From positions 93,642,337 to 93,706,336 of the forward strand of contig CATIUR010000004.1 in NCBI GenBank assembly GCA_949592205.1: a DNA stretch of 64,000 bases, written 5' to 3'. Both the position numbers and the translations under genes were made by a program. Below, one piece after another: positions 45,781 through 57,910 of this stretch. Positions within the stretch are counted from its first letter, which is position 1; every line of letters begins with the position of its first letter. Source of the DNA: Helichrysum umbraculigerum. Lineage: Eukaryota; Streptophyta; Magnoliopsida; Asterales; Asteraceae. The notes beneath the pieces were generated by a model, which had not been told where the DNA came from, did no database searches, and was given only the letters and a program-made list of their open reading frames with translations.

Positions 45781-48700
45781 AGAAGATTTCGTCCCCGAAA
45801 TCTCACTAGACATAAACAAACTAGGATATCTAGTTTTCATACTCTCTTCGGTTTCCCATGTTAAATCGGCACCCAAGCTATGCTTCCATTTAACCAATAC
45901 CATCGGGATTTCCTTTCTACGAAGCTTGGTCACTTTTCTATCTAAAAGCTCAACAGGTTCTTCCACCAATTTCTTACTTGGGTCAACTCTAAGATCTTGC
46001 AAAGGAAGGATTTGAGATTGATCCTCCACATTGCACTTTCTTAAATAACAGACATTAAACGTATCATGAATACCAGCTAATTCAGGAGGAAGTTCCAAAG
46101 AAACTGATTGGTCATTAATTACTTGCCGAACTTTAAATGGACCAATATAACGAGGAGCTAACTTTCCACGCTTACCAAATCTAATAACACCCTTCCACGG
46201 AGAAACTTTCAAATATACTAGTTCACCTTCAACAAACAAAACGGGTCGTCTACGTGGATCAGCATACTGTTTTTGCCTATCTCTAGCTGCTTTCAATTTC
46301 TCACGTGCAACCTTAACTTTATCAGCTGTAATCTGAACTATATCGGGACCCGCAAATTGCTTTTCTCCCGCTTCTAACCAACAGGTAGGAGTTCGACAAC
46401 GACGACCATACAACATTTCGTACGGTGGCATACCAATACTAGAATGATAAGAGTTGTTATACGCAAACTCTATCAAAGGTAAGTGTGAATCCCAAGAACC
46501 GCCATACTCAAGTACACAAGCTCTTAGCATATCCTCTAGAGTCTGAATAGTACGTTCTGACTGCCCATCCGTTTGAGGATGATAAGCTGTACTGAGATTA
46601 ATTCTGGTACCCAACTCACGCTGCAAACTCTGCCAAAAACCAGAAACAAACCGAGAATCTCGATCGGACACAATGGATAAAGGAATACCATGTCTTACCA
46701 CAATCTCATTAATATACAAAAGAGATAACCGCGTCAAAGAAGCAGTCTCGTTGGTGGCAAGAAAATGAGCACTTTTAGTTAAACGATCGACAATGACCCA
46801 AATCATATCATTCCCTTTCTGTGTACGAGGCAACTTAGTAACAAAATCCATAGTAATATGTTCCCACTTCCACTCAGGGATATCCAACTGTTTTAATGTA
46901 CCATAAGGTTTCTGATGTTCTGCTTTTACTTGGGAACATATGTGGCAAGTTTCAACCATTCTAGCAACATCGGTTTTCATCGTTGGCCACCAATATAACG
47001 GTTTCAAATCATTATACATTTTCGTACTCCCTGGATGTACTGACAACCTCGATTTGTGTGCCTCAGACAAAATCAAATTCCGAAGTCCCCCAATCAATGG
47101 AACCCAAACTCGAGACTGAAAAGTTTTCAACCCCCGAGAATCATCAACCAATAAATCTTTTCTTTTCAACAAAATCTCATATTTTAAATTCTGATCTAAC
47201 AACGCTTCTAACTGTGCCACTCTCAACTGAGAAATTAAATCAGAAGATATTTCCAATCGCATAAAGTAGACTCGATTAGAGGATACCTTTCGACTTAAAG
47301 CATCGGCTACTACATTAGCTTTACCTGGATGATAGCAGATTTCACAATCATAATCCTTAATCAATTCTAACCAACGGCGCTGTCTCATATTAAGCTCTTT
47401 CTGAGAAAACATGTACTGGAGGCTTTTATGATCTGTACATACAATGCATTTGGTACCGTATAAATAATGTCTCCAGATCTTTAAGGCAAATACCACAGCT
47501 GCAAGTTCCAAATCATGCGTAGGATAATTTCTTTCATGAGTTTTGAGCTGACGAGAAGCATATGCAATAACACGATCATGTTGCATTAAAACTGCACCCA
47601 ACCCAGCATGCGAAGCATCACAATAAACCACAAAACCATCGGAACCATCAGGAAGTGCTAATACTGGAGCTTGACACAACAACTGCTTAAGAGTCTGAAA
47701 AGAAGATTCTTGTTGATCACCCCACTGAAACTTAATATCTTTCCTAGTCAATCGAGTCAACGGACCAGCAATCTTAGAAAAATCTTGGATAAATTTCCGA
47801 TAGTACCCAGCTAAACCAAGGAAACTTTTAATCTCAGAAGGGGATTTAGGAGCATTCCAATTCATAACAGCTTCTACCTTAGAAGGATCTACTTTAACTC
47901 CATCATTACAAATGATATGACCAAGAAATTGCACCTCTCGAAGCCAGAATTCACATTTAGAAAATTTAGCATAAAGGTGTTCTCTTTTCAGAATTTCCAG
48001 AATCAACCTCAAATGACGTTCATGTTCGGACTCAGATTTAGAATAAATCAATATATCGTCGATAAATACAATTACAAACTTGTCTAGAAAAGGTCGACAT
48101 ATTCGATTCATTAAGTCCATGAAAATAGCAGGGGCATTAGTCAATCCAAAAGGCATGACTAAGAACTCATAATGTCCGTACCTGGTGCGAAAAGCAGTTT
48201 TAGGAACATCTTCCTCACGTACTCGCACCTGGTGATAACCGGATCTCAAATCAATCTTAGAAAAATAAGATGATCCTTGCAACTAGTCAAAGAGTTCATC
48301 AATTCTGGGCAAAGGGTATTTATTCTTCACCGTTCTTTTATTAAGTTCCCTATAATCGATACACATACGTAAAGTACCATCTTTCTTTTTCACAAACAAT
48401 ACCGGAGCACCCCACGGGGAAGAACTCGGCCTGATAAACCCTTTATCTAACAATTCCTGAATCTGACCCATCATTTCCCGAATTTCAGCTGGAGCTAATC
48501 TATAAGGAGACTTAGCTACTGGAGTCGAACCAGGAATCAAATCAATCTGATATTCTACTTCTCTTACAGGGGGCAAACCAGGCAATTCATCAGGGAACAC
48601 CTCCGGGTATTCAGAAACCACCCGGATATCGGAAATGGATTTCTTCTCTAATTTATTATCAACCACATAACACAAATAAGAATCACAGCCCTTGACTAAA

Positions 48701-48882
48701 GATTTTCTAGCCTTCATCACAGAAATCAACGGAATGTTACCCCTTTCCCGTTCCCCTCGAGCCACAACGTGAGACTTATCAGAGACGGGAATTTTTATAA
48801 TCTTTCTATGACAATCAATATTAGCCTTATTTAAGCTCAACCAATCCATACCAATAACCGCATCGAAACTTGGAATTGGCAT
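45778..48882 (-). CDS. Gypsy pol, interrupted by one in-frame stop
   Basis: Continuous in frame with gag (48892-50460). Segment 48882-48283 carries the protease end (GMDWLS) and the start of RT (LPRIDELFD), then a TAG at 48283-48285 where relatives have Gln. Segment 48282-45778 (834 codons) holds RT with FIDD (about 48052-48072), RNase H (DASHAG, about 47610), integrase zinc finger and DDE core (about 46550-47040), and a C-terminal chromodomain-like module (about 45800-45960). Functions are reverse transcription and integration. Apart from the stop, all catalytic motifs are present. Confidence 0.95.
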
Positions 48883-48891
48883 TAACAGGAA

Positions 48892-50460
48892 TTAAATCAT
48901 AAAGTTATGACCCTCTATTAATATACTTGCTCCAGTTACCAATGTGGTAACAGGAACTACCTTACCATTAGCAATTTCAACTTCTAAAGGTTTCACAATC
49001 AAAGAGGGAATCAATTTCAGTTTATCACAAAATTTCACAGATATAAACGAGCAATTTGCACCAGAATCAAATAATACACGAGCTGGTACAGAATTTATGA
49101 GAAATGTACCCGTTATAACGTCTTCAGTAATGACAGCTTCATCCACTGTCATTTGAAAAGCTCGACTAGCAGCTACTGGTGGTACTTTCCTCTTTTGACC
49201 GGAGGATGAGGAACCCTTAGCCATACTCATATTCTGTCTCTTAGCCTCTGTACAATCTCCAGCTCGATGCCCCTCTTTTTGACAATTCCAACACACGCTA
49301 TTAGGAAACGTACAATCCTTGGCAGCGTGTCCAAAAGTTCCACATTTAACACATCTTGAGGTTTGGGGAGTACAAGGACCATTATGTCTAGCACGACACT
49401 TGTTACAATAGTTACTATCCATTGGATTAAACCTTCCATTCTGTTGACCACCTTGCCCCTTTTGTTTACTAGATGAATCTCCTCTTTGTTTCTGTGAATA
49501 CCTTTCCTTATTCATAACCCTTTTTGCTTGAATATCACCATCTACCGAACGAGCATAATCGTACGCTTGTGAAAGAGAACCAGCTAATCTCACTGAAGTA
49601 CGATAATCTGGAGGCAAAGTCTTCACAAAATGCTCAATCTGAGTTCTATCAGTCGGAACCCACTGTCTCACAAATCGCAATTTATCAGAAAATTGCTTGA
49701 TAAGCTCTTCAATCGACATTTGATCTGTCTTCTGTAAATCGAGAAACTCTTGTCTAATACGTGATAAGTTGTACTCTGAACAAAATTGCTTACAAACTTC
49801 GGCATGAAAGTCTGACCATCTAATCAATTTGATTTGTTCCGATGTCAATGGAGCAGTTACAGCATCCCACCATGACATTGCTTGACCCTTTAACAGCTGA
49901 ACCGCATATGGTACTTTATCTTTCTCTTCACAATGACAAACTTCCAATTTTCGCTCCACATCACGTAACCAATCCAAGGTGTCAGTAGGATTAGTACTTC
50001 CAGAGAATGAAGAAGGATTGGTGGACATAAAAGTCTTAAGTGAACAACCCACTTTTAACTGCTGAAATGAAGGAATCGCATGTATCTGATAACTAGGAAA
50101 TCCGGAAGAAGGAAAAGGTACAGTAGCTTGATAACTATAACCTTGTTGCTGCTGCTGAGAAACAAAAGGTATAGATACTGGAATCCGCTCAGAAGATACA
50201 ACAGGAGGAGCAGTAGTTATAACAGGCGGCTGAGTATGAATAGGCTGTCGAGAAGGCCCAGCCCGTTCATTCTGTAATTCCAACACCCGATTCTCTAATC
50301 TCATAATGTACTCTTGGTCAGTTTCTGTTTCCACCCCTCTTGGATTAGACATTCCATTGTGCTCCTGACTTTCTGGTGGTGCATTGATCTGAGAGGCTTC
50401 ATTAAGAGTATGGACAGGTTGCTCATTATCCGTCATATCTGAAATCACATCATATCTCAA
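48892..50460 (-). CDS. Gypsy gag and start of protease
   Basis: 522 codons. An acidic, Gln-rich N-terminus (residues 1-140) is followed by the retrotransposon gag/capsid region (about 150-290, WWDAV, LDWLRDVERKLE), then a Cys/His-rich stretch and two CCHC knuckles (about 353-405), then the protease DSG (FDSGANCSFIS, about 465). A TAA at 48892-48894 ends it inside the protease, ten residues before the frame resumes at 48882; the closest relative (63990-61699) reads through here. An alternative start is the Met at residue 9. Gag forms the particle and packages RNA. Confidence 0.95.
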   Translation of the reverse strand: MRYDVISDMTDNEQPVHTLNEASQINAPPESQEHNGMSNPRGVETETDQEYIMRLENRVLELQNERAGPSRQPIHTQPPVITTAPPVVSSERIPVSIPFVSQQQQQGYSYQATVPFPSSGFPSYQIHAIPSFQQLKVGCSLKTFMSTNPSSFSGSTNPTDTLDWLRDVERKLEVCHCEEKDKVPYAVQLLKGQAMSWWDAVTAPLTSEQIKLIRWSDFHAEVCKQFCSEYNLSRIRQEFLDLQKTDQMSIEELIKQFSDKLRFVRQWVPTDRTQIEHFVKTLPPDYRTSVRLAGSLSQAYDYARSVDGDIQAKRVMNKERYSQKQRGDSSSKQKGQGGQQNGRFNPMDSNYCNKCRARHNGPCTPQTSRCVKCGTFGHAAKDCTFPNSVCWNCQKEGHRAGDCTEAKRQNMSMAKGSSSSGQKRKVPPVAASRAFQMTVDEAVITEDVITGTFLINSVPARVLFDSGANCSFISVKFCDKLKLIPSLIVKPLEVEIANGKVVPVTTLVTGASILIEGHNFMI

Positions 50461-50591
50461 AATTCGTTAATCATTAGTACTAGCAAACTAATCAAATTTC
50501 CTTTCCTAACTAATCCCCATAACATGAAATGTTTGACCAACGGAAATAAGTTTAGGTATGAACACCTAGAATGTTCATTCCCATAAACTTA

Positions 50592-50605
50592 CGCTCTGAT
50601 ACCAA
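50592..50605 (-). other. Primer-binding site (initiator Met tRNA type)
   Basis: The complement reads TTGGTATCAGAGCG two bases inside the 5' LTR end (minus strand), matching the initiator Met tRNA 3' end. Confidence 0.9.
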
Positions 50606-50607
50606 CT

Positions 50608-52576
50608 TATAACACCCTATAATTTCAAGCCAAAAAGATTTTTTTTTTTTTTTTTACCTGGAAGCGTTATCCCATTCAACAAACTTTACATAATACTAAT
50701 AGCAAAGTTTAGTTATTACACTTACTATCATTAAATTATCTTGTTACAAACTTATAATCTAGGGGTATTATTTATACAAACGTTTACGCCAAAACAAAGT
50801 AATCAAGAGTGCCCAGCTTGTCAAACATTTCACCAAAAACCTCTCAACCGAGCATAAGCAAACTTAACCTGCAAAAGTGAGGTGGGGGATTAGCACGAAG
50901 CTAAGTGAATAACGATTCCAACAATCTAACTTAGCATAAACAATCAACTCACAACAATCAACTAATAGTAACAATCAAATTAGAGGATCGGTGGTTCTTG
51001 TGGTACCCTCAGCCCGCGGATGGCCCACCAAGAACACTTATAATCCACTGCAGGCCAATACAGAGATTTTACCGATAGTTCAATGCTATCTTTAATCAAT
51101 ATGAACGAATTCACAACGAATGTTCATCAATACCATAAAGATTAACCTATAGCAACTAAACCCAATCGAAATTGACCTCTATCATTCCAACCTATCATGG
51201 AATGAGTCACTAGCAATCAATCATTTAGCCACAATCAACTTATTAATAATTCAATAATATCAATCTACTTAAAATTGATGTAACTAAATTGTTAACACCA
51301 ATTTAAACTGTGAGAACCAGTCACTCACCTGTCTCGTTTCAAGCTTCACTCAAAGATCTAATTTTATTGAGTCGTAGTCGGATCTGAAATACAAAAGAAT
51401 TCCAAGTCAATCCTCATAGTATATTTACATAACTTAATATCAACAATCCAACAAGTATTAAGTCATATAAACACATTATGCAAGCAAATATCACATTATA
51501 AGCTCAAGTTAGAAAATCACTATCCAGCCAAGGGAATCCGGCCGTATTCCTTGGAATCCGGCCGTATTCAGACGAATCCGACCGTATTCCAGTGAATACG
51601 TCCGTATTCCCCAGTCATTTCTGCTTCAATTTCGACCAGAACTCAATTTAAGGAATCCGGTTGGGAATACACCCCGGGAATACGCCGTATTCCCTTGAAT
51701 CCGTCCGGATTCAGGGGAATCCGACCGTATTCCCAGGTTCTTCAAAACCTGCACATTTCAGTTCCTGCACAACTTACAGCTACGAACTAAAAATCACAAA
51801 AACACCAAACTGAGTTCAAAACTTGCAATTTCATCAAGATTTCGCCACTAGAACTTCTATTAACAACATATAACAAGAAATCAAACACCAATTCATTACA
51901 ATCCATCAAAATCACATATGACCTAATAGTTTCATATGCAATCTAAAACTCAAGAAATCTATCCATTTATTCATGTAATCATCACTCAAATCAGTTCATG
52001 AAGTTACATATATCATATAAATTTGAATTCTATCATATACTCACCAAAACCACATAAATTCTAGCTTCAAGCATCAATTACATAATTAACTAGTTATTCA
52101 CTAATACTTACAAAATGAAGAATCAAAGAAGCTTATGATGAGGAAGATGATGAGCTTATGATTAAATCTTCAATCTTGTTTAAGTCTTGTATCAATTTCA
52201 CTAGCAACTTTTGGTGTAGGTGATTTTGTTTGAGAGAAAGAGTTGAGAACACACATGAAGAACACACAAGAAAGTTGGGGAAGATTACATAAGTCGGCCC
52301 TTTTTCTTTCATTTAAACCGACCCACTTAAGTCACAGTGTAATATTATACCCCTTTTTTGACCTATTGTCTGGAACCTCGATTTCAGTTGCGATAAAACT
52401 ATTTTATTTTACCGTTACCTAAATTTATTTAAAACAAATAACATTTCACTAGTCACAATATTTCCTGAGGTTAATTTACCTATAAATTTCACAATCAAAC
52501 ACAAAATACAATTAAATATCACAATTTAATATAAAGAAATACCTGTTTCTCCTAGGCCCGATTTGGGGATGTTACA
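50608..52576 (-). repeat. 5' LTR of minus-strand gypsy element
   Basis: 1,969 bp, nearly identical to 43795-45765. GTAAGT donor-like site at 52111-52106, repeat array at 51734-51532. Followed by target duplicate TGTAA. Confidence 0.9.
51532..51734. repeat. GAATCCGGCCGTATTCC motif array (right LTR)
   Basis: Same array as in the partner LTR, apparently unchanged since insertion. Confidence 0.85.
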
Positions 52577-52581
52577 TGTAA

Positions 52582-53593
52582 CTTGTATCAGTTCAATCAA
52601 ACAAGTCGTAGTAACTTGTAACAATACAATCAACCAAATCGGGGTAATTTGGACATCAAGTTAAACAAACAATTTCAATGGTAGTCTTTCGAGATACCGG
52701 TACAATTAATAACAATTCAAGTGTCGTGGACACATTCAGGTTTCAAGACTTTGGACACCAAATTACAGCTAATTACTTCAAGTTTATTAAATTAAACACT
52801 TCAAGACTCAGGTGAGTTTCATGGCCCCATTTTTTTCACTGCTTTTCAACTAGGGGTGTGATATTACTACTTTGATTTGTTTTACAAGTAGAACGCAAGT
52901 GCCAAACTTCAAATACTACATGAGTTTCAAGCTAATCAATTAAAGTCCTCTATAAGCATAGTCTCTAATATTTTAGCGTGAATGTTAGTATATGATATCA
53001 TATGGGATTGACAATCCTCATCCGGGTTAGCACGCACTAACCGGCCAAACGGATGTATTAGCATTTGGGAAGACGAGTGTGGATTAGACACTCGTAGGAG
53101 GCATTTCAAGTTAGGTTTCCTTAATTGGACCTAGCGCTCAAGTTAAGCTCAGACTATGTGCTCATGGATTGTATAACTTTTATTTTGCTTAATTGCAATT
53201 TAACTTCAATTTAAATCTTGCGGTTCTTACAACTATACATTGACATACAAACATGTGAGCTCACCAGCGTTTTCGCTGACCCATTTTAGTATGTATCACA
53301 GGTACCCAGCAGTAGGTTGGCTGCACAAGCAGGGATTATTAGCTCGAGTCAGCATACATACAACTAGAGATTTGATTGCATTATTATATTTTGTAAAAGT
53401 AATTATGCCATGTAATCTCTAAATTTCAGGAACCGAGCTAATGTAACATTATTTTGATGTAAACGCTTACTTTATTAATGCAAGTTTAAAACGACGCATA
53501 TAGTGGTCGTTCATTATATCTTATGTGCTTTGTATATTGATTAGTGACACCCAAACCGAGCTTCCGCAAATCATCAAATTTGGGGGTGTCACA
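52582..53593 (+). repeat. 3' LTR of truncated element, second part
   Basis: Resumes after the nested element and ends CATCAAATTTGGGGGTGTCACA. Carries CAG|GTGAGT near 52808 and the two small hairpins (GGTTAG...CTAACC near 53026, ACGAGTG...CACTCGT near 53074) that also occur in the 2293-4919 LTR. Together with 42544-43794 the LTR is about 2.26 kb. Confidence 0.9.
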
Positions 53594-53952
53594 ATATATC
53601 ACACCCCTGAGTAAAACAGTAAAAGATGGGCTATGAGACTCACCTGAGTCTAGCGAGTTTAACTTAATAAACTTTGATTGATTAGCCGAGTAATGAAGTC
53701 CAAAGACTTGTAACCTGAGGGTGTCCACGACACGCGATGGTTATAAATGTGAGTAGGTATCTATCAAGACTACCTTGTAGCTGTCTGTCCAACTGGAATG
53801 TCCAAATTACATTTGGTTGATTGATTCGAATGTTTGAAAACATGTACGGCTCGTTGGTGACGAATTTGTAATAATAATCTCAACTATTATTATTTTGATT
53901 TCGTGGCGTTTTACTTGAAAAATGTGTTTTGATTGTGTTTTAGAAGCCGTTC

Positions 53953-54063
53953 CGGAATCTAAGTACGGGGGTCCGGGGGCAGCGCCCCTGGTAGCGGAGT
54001 CCAAGGGGCGGCAGCCCCTGGCGGGGTCCAAGGGGCAGAGCCCCTGGCTGGGGTCGAGCTGCC
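53953..54063. repeat. GC-rich block, inverted copy
   Basis: Near-exact reverse complement of 43449-43557, with about two or three differences seen. Confidence 0.8.
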
Positions 54064-54202
54064 AGGTCAGCTTAGAAAATTTTTATTTCTACTATATTGC
54101 TTTGACGAAAAACGCATTTGGATCCGAATTTAGGTAAAATCGAGTGATAAAATTTTAGGTCTCGATACTTAGTAAAATCTGTGTTTTCTGGGTTCTGTTT
54201 TT

Positions 54203-54517
54203 GGCGACACTTTGCTAGTGTCGCTATAGGCGACACTAGTTTGGCGACACTATGTGAGTGTCGCTACAGACGGCACTGGTTAGGCGACACTTGGTGAGTG
54301 TCGCTAGATTTCTGATTTTCAATTTAGGGGCGACACTTGATTAGTGTCGCTATGGGCGACACTTAAAATTTTGGCGTCACTAAGGTAGTGTCGCTAGGAT
54401 AAATCTGGTTAAGTATTTCAGCGACACTTAAGTAGTGTCGCTATAGGGGCGACACTTAGGGATAGCGACACTTAACTAGTGTCGCTAGTACTGTTTTTGG
54501 CACACTAGCGACACTTC
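54203..54517. repeat. GCGACACT / AGTGTCGC palindromic motif array
   Basis: About 18 copies of GCGACACT or AGTGTCGC in 315 bp, mostly as close inverted pairs. It occupies the same relative LTR position as the other arrays and shares the GCGACA core with the array at 40208-40497. Confidence 0.85.
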
Positions 54518-55390
54518 CAACTGTTCGACGGTTTTCGAGTAAAAATCGTGTTTTCGAGTTTTCAATCGGTCCAATATTTTTACCCAAACCTTTTATGGAC
54601 ATTACAAGTTGTTACAAACCACTAACAAGTGAAAACACTTAAAAACGAGAGATTTCGGGTTTTGTCGGAAACTTACAAAGTGTCGGATTAAAAATCCGAA
54701 AAGATAGCGTTGTAGATCGGGAAGTGGTGAACGTTTTTCTCCAAAGTAGTGGTATGATCCGAGTGCGTTTGGTATGTTTATTTGTCGATTTTAATGGATT
54801 GTGAAGGTGGTGGTGATTAGAGAGGAAAGAAAGAGAGAGAAAGGAGAAAGAGAGAGAGTGAGTGGAAGAGAATGAGAAGAAAGAGAGGGGAGAGTTGGAG
54901 GTTATCCTCCAACTTTTCAGTCTCCGTTCTCCGTGCGGTGTTCGTTTACTCCGTCGTTTAAACGTTAAATAATTATTTTACATATTAAATGGTAAGTTTT
55001 AAAATACAATTTATTACGCGTTATTTTATTTGAATATTTTACTAATCGATTTATATTTGAGTTATAAAATGTAAGTTAGTTTGTTTGCACGTTTTACATT
55101 TTTAAATCGTATAAGTTTTGTTTGTATGATCCGAATAAATACGAAATATTATCATAATAATATTTTTGATATAAAAGTGTTATTTAATAAAATTGGTCAC
55201 CAACGTCCGTATTAGATTGAATCGAATACATTCGATTTAAATTGCGTACGATTTAATCAAATCGCATTTTCGTATATATTCATCAATATATATATAATTC
55301 GATACATTAATTAGCCTAACACAGAACTAATTACATGTATTAACATATGATTAGGCACTAATTACTAGTCCTAATTTGGCGGGTGTTACA

Positions 55391-56548
55391 CCCAGCCTGT
55401 CCTTGGCCCGGTTAAAGCCCATTTTTTCAATATGGTTTCTTTTGTCATAAGAACCTGGAAGTAACCTCCATGTATTATGCAATAATTTATCAATGGATAG
55501 TCGAAACATCAACATTTTCTAGTACTATCAGCTGCTAGGAGTTTGTAATAGTAAGGTGCTTTTCTTAATGACTTGTGATATCAAAAATCATATGCCTTAG
55601 CTTCATGGGCGGACCTACGTGGTTGCACGGGGTAGCACGTGCTACTGGTCAAAAATTTTGACGTAGTGTAAAATACTTATTTTTTCCTTATTATTGGAGA
55701 AATGCTACTAGTGAATATTTGAAGTGCTACTAGTGACATTTTGTATGTGCAACTATTCTTTTAAATTTAACCACTAAACTATATCTATTCTTTAAATAAA
55801 GTGAATAGTCCAATATTATAATAAGTAAAAAGTCTTTGATTACCCTATCTATATCTATATCTATACTACTATATAATTCATTTGAATCAAAGTCTTAAAA
55901 GAGAGTAATAGTCAATTACTATTATACCCTCAACCTTTTTTAAATCACTTTTACCCTCAATCAATACTCATAATATCTAAATGAAAACTATTCAAATTAT
56001 AACCGGTGATCACCATAACCATTCAAGTTGTAACTGTGCATTGATTGTGAATCTAAATGAGAACAATTTCATACATAATTTATGTAATCGTAAGTTCGTA
56101 ACAAAACAAATGCTAGAAATTTGAATAATATAAAACAAAACAAACCCAATTTCAGTGACCCATCAATACGTTACTCACCAATACTAGAAATTTTGAAACT
56201 ATTATGTAACTGATACATTAATTTTCATTTAATTCATTTAAGTATTACATTGTAACCTTTATTTTCTTAAAATGTATTTATAAGTCTTTTGATGAGACTT
56301 CCATCAGAATAATAATAATGTCTTTAGGTGCTTTGGTTTCATGTCGATATAAAGCCTCCATCTATTTGGTGGTCAAAACAAGCAGCCGGAAATATACAAA
56401 AGTAATATAGCATCCCCATTGTCAAACCATGAACAACAATGTTCTAAAGCAAAAATCATCTTCTTTGTTACTTCTTTGAATAAAGCTACTGAGAGTCCCG
56501 TGATTACTATTAATTAGTGATTTGGAATCGCAAAGTGTAAAGTTTAAT
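55391..56548. other. Intergenic DNA, no gene seen
   Basis: AT-rich. A GGGCGGACCTACGTGG motif near 55609 resembles the end of degraded plant transposons. No open frame of interest. Confidence 0.35.
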
Positions 56549-57560
56549 TGTAGAAGGGGGGTTGAATACAATTAAAAACTTTTTCTGATTTTAACTAAGT
56601 TAATTGAAAGTTCTTTAATCGTTATAACAGAAACAGAGTATATCAGATAACATATATGACAATATCAAAGAACAATGTAATAGTAGCTGAAATGGTGAAT
56701 TGTATTGATCATAAAACTCACAAGTGTTGAATGCGGAATGGATTAACCAAAGTTAATCCAATTCAAACACTTAGCCAAACTATTACAATCGAGATGAACA
56801 GCAGTGGACAAACATGCTGACTGTTCACTCTATGAATCGCTAAATCGTGCTTAGACAAACTACTCACTGACACACAAGTGATTAACACGAATTGAACGAC
56901 TAGCCTCAACAGTACAAAACACTGAACTATTTATACTACAAGAGTTCCTAAAATATCGCCTACAAAATAGGATCTTGGAAGGACACATGTCGCTGCTTGA
57001 TTGGTTTGAACTCTGATGAACCGACATTCTGCGGGTCCCAATTCTGTTACCGCAAATATCTCGTTACCTTAAAACCAATCACTTGCTGCCACGTAATCTT
57101 TCAAACATACTTCGAACTGGAACACTCTTGCTGATGTATAGATAAGTACAGTTCTTTTTAGTACTTGATGATTGAGAGGCTTTATTGAATAGTCCCTGAA
57201 GATGCAGCAATCCTCCTCACTCACTGCGAGCTAACATGCTCTTGTAGAATGAATTGAACTAAAGATCTTCAGTGACTAGCTGTTATTCTGGCAGTGACTT
57301 TTGCCTTTATTGATTTGAAGAAGTAAGGCTCTCGCTGACGTAGATCAGCGACACACCAAGTTGAGCTTTAAATCTTCCTCAGCATATCAAGCGGAATGAA
57401 TGACGATCAGCGAAACCTATCATTAGCAACAACAGCTTCGATACAATCCATTTCTTCATCGAGTAGTGAACAATTGAGTTGGTCAGCGACCAGTGACTTC
57501 ATCATGGTCAGCGACCAGTGACTCAACAGCTAAAGCCCCTATCGTTTGTTCATCATAAAG
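56549..57560. mobile_element. Possible degraded LTR (unassigned)
   Basis: Starts TGTAGAAGGGGGGTTGAATAC, a phrase typical of LTR starts in some plant elements, and continues for about 1 kb with repeated GGTCAGCGACCAGTGACT motifs near 57478-57530. No second LTR, primer site or coding region is attached. Low certainty. Confidence 0.25.
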
Positions 57561-57786
57561 ATTATTGGTGGTGTTATTGAATTCGTGCAATTTCGATTTG
57601 TAGTTGCTGGCGATGCTACTGAGAGGAGTAAAAGCTATATATTGGGTAGTCAAATGGCAGATTTGTAAATATTGTGGTTGGTGGTCATGTGTAATACCAA
57701 TTATGTATAGCTTGTGCTTGTGTGTCTGCTGTGGAGTATTTTATGGTGATAGGTATATTGTACAAAAATTGTATCTTTTAGTATAA

Positions 57787-57815
57787 CTAGCCTTGTACCC
57801 GCGCAAAGCGGCGGG
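57787..57815 (-). mobile_element. Helitron-type 3' terminus, minus orientation
   Basis: On the minus strand a CCCGC...GCGGG hairpin is followed by TACAAGG and CTAG then T, as expected for a Helitron 3' end. The rest of the element would lie to the right and is presumably cut by the LTR starting at 57911. Confidence 0.45.
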
Positions 57816-57910
57816 GCAAAATAATTTCATCTGGTATCATAATCATTAATGTAACAATTTATACGTGTTGACATATAAGTATTGAAAAATTAATCATTAT
57901 CCATACAAGT

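Larger units (their letters stand above)
43795..52576 (-). mobile_element. Nearly intact, very young gypsy element
   Basis: LTRs at 43795-45765 and 50608-52576, target duplication TGTAA (43790-43794 and 52577-52581), primer site, polypurine tract and full gag-pol. Read on the minus strand, each LTR starts TGTAACATCC and ends GGGTGTTATA. By eye the LTRs differ at only about three substitutions plus a T-run length, making this one of the youngest insertions in the window. It sits inside the LTR of the truncated element. Two in-frame stops in gag-pol mean this copy itself is probably defective. Confidence 0.95.
36640..53593 (+). mobile_element. 5'-truncated gypsy element hosting two nested insertions
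   Basis: What remains is the integrase-to-chromodomain part of pol (36640-37668 and 42076-42509), a polypurine-like tract (GGGGGAGAA, before 42544), and the 3' LTR (42544-43794 and 52582-53593). The 5' LTR, gag, protease, RT and RNase H are missing. The protein is close to that of the 2293-12776 element, but the LTR is a different family. One nested element sits in pol, one in the LTR. Being older than both, it gives their relative order. The left edge of the remnant is approximate. Confidence 0.85.
53594..55390 (-). repeat. Inverted, truncated gypsy LTR
   Basis: On the minus strand it starts TGTAACACCCGCC at 55390 and runs through a CT-rich tract (about 54815-54890), a hairpin (54683-54699), GTAAGT (54676-54671), a GCGACAC array, the GC-rich block and CAG|GTGAGT (about 53645). 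It stops at GGGTGTGATATAT, about 1 kb short of a normal LTR end. It abuts the LTR ending at 53593, so the truncated plus-strand element probably inserted into it. No internal region is attached. Confidence 0.8.

Noticed and set aside
54203..54517. GCGACACT array as a CRISPR-like repeat-spacer locus
   Set aside because: Repeats are too short, occur in both orientations with irregular spacers, lie inside a plant LTR, and no cas genes exist nearby.
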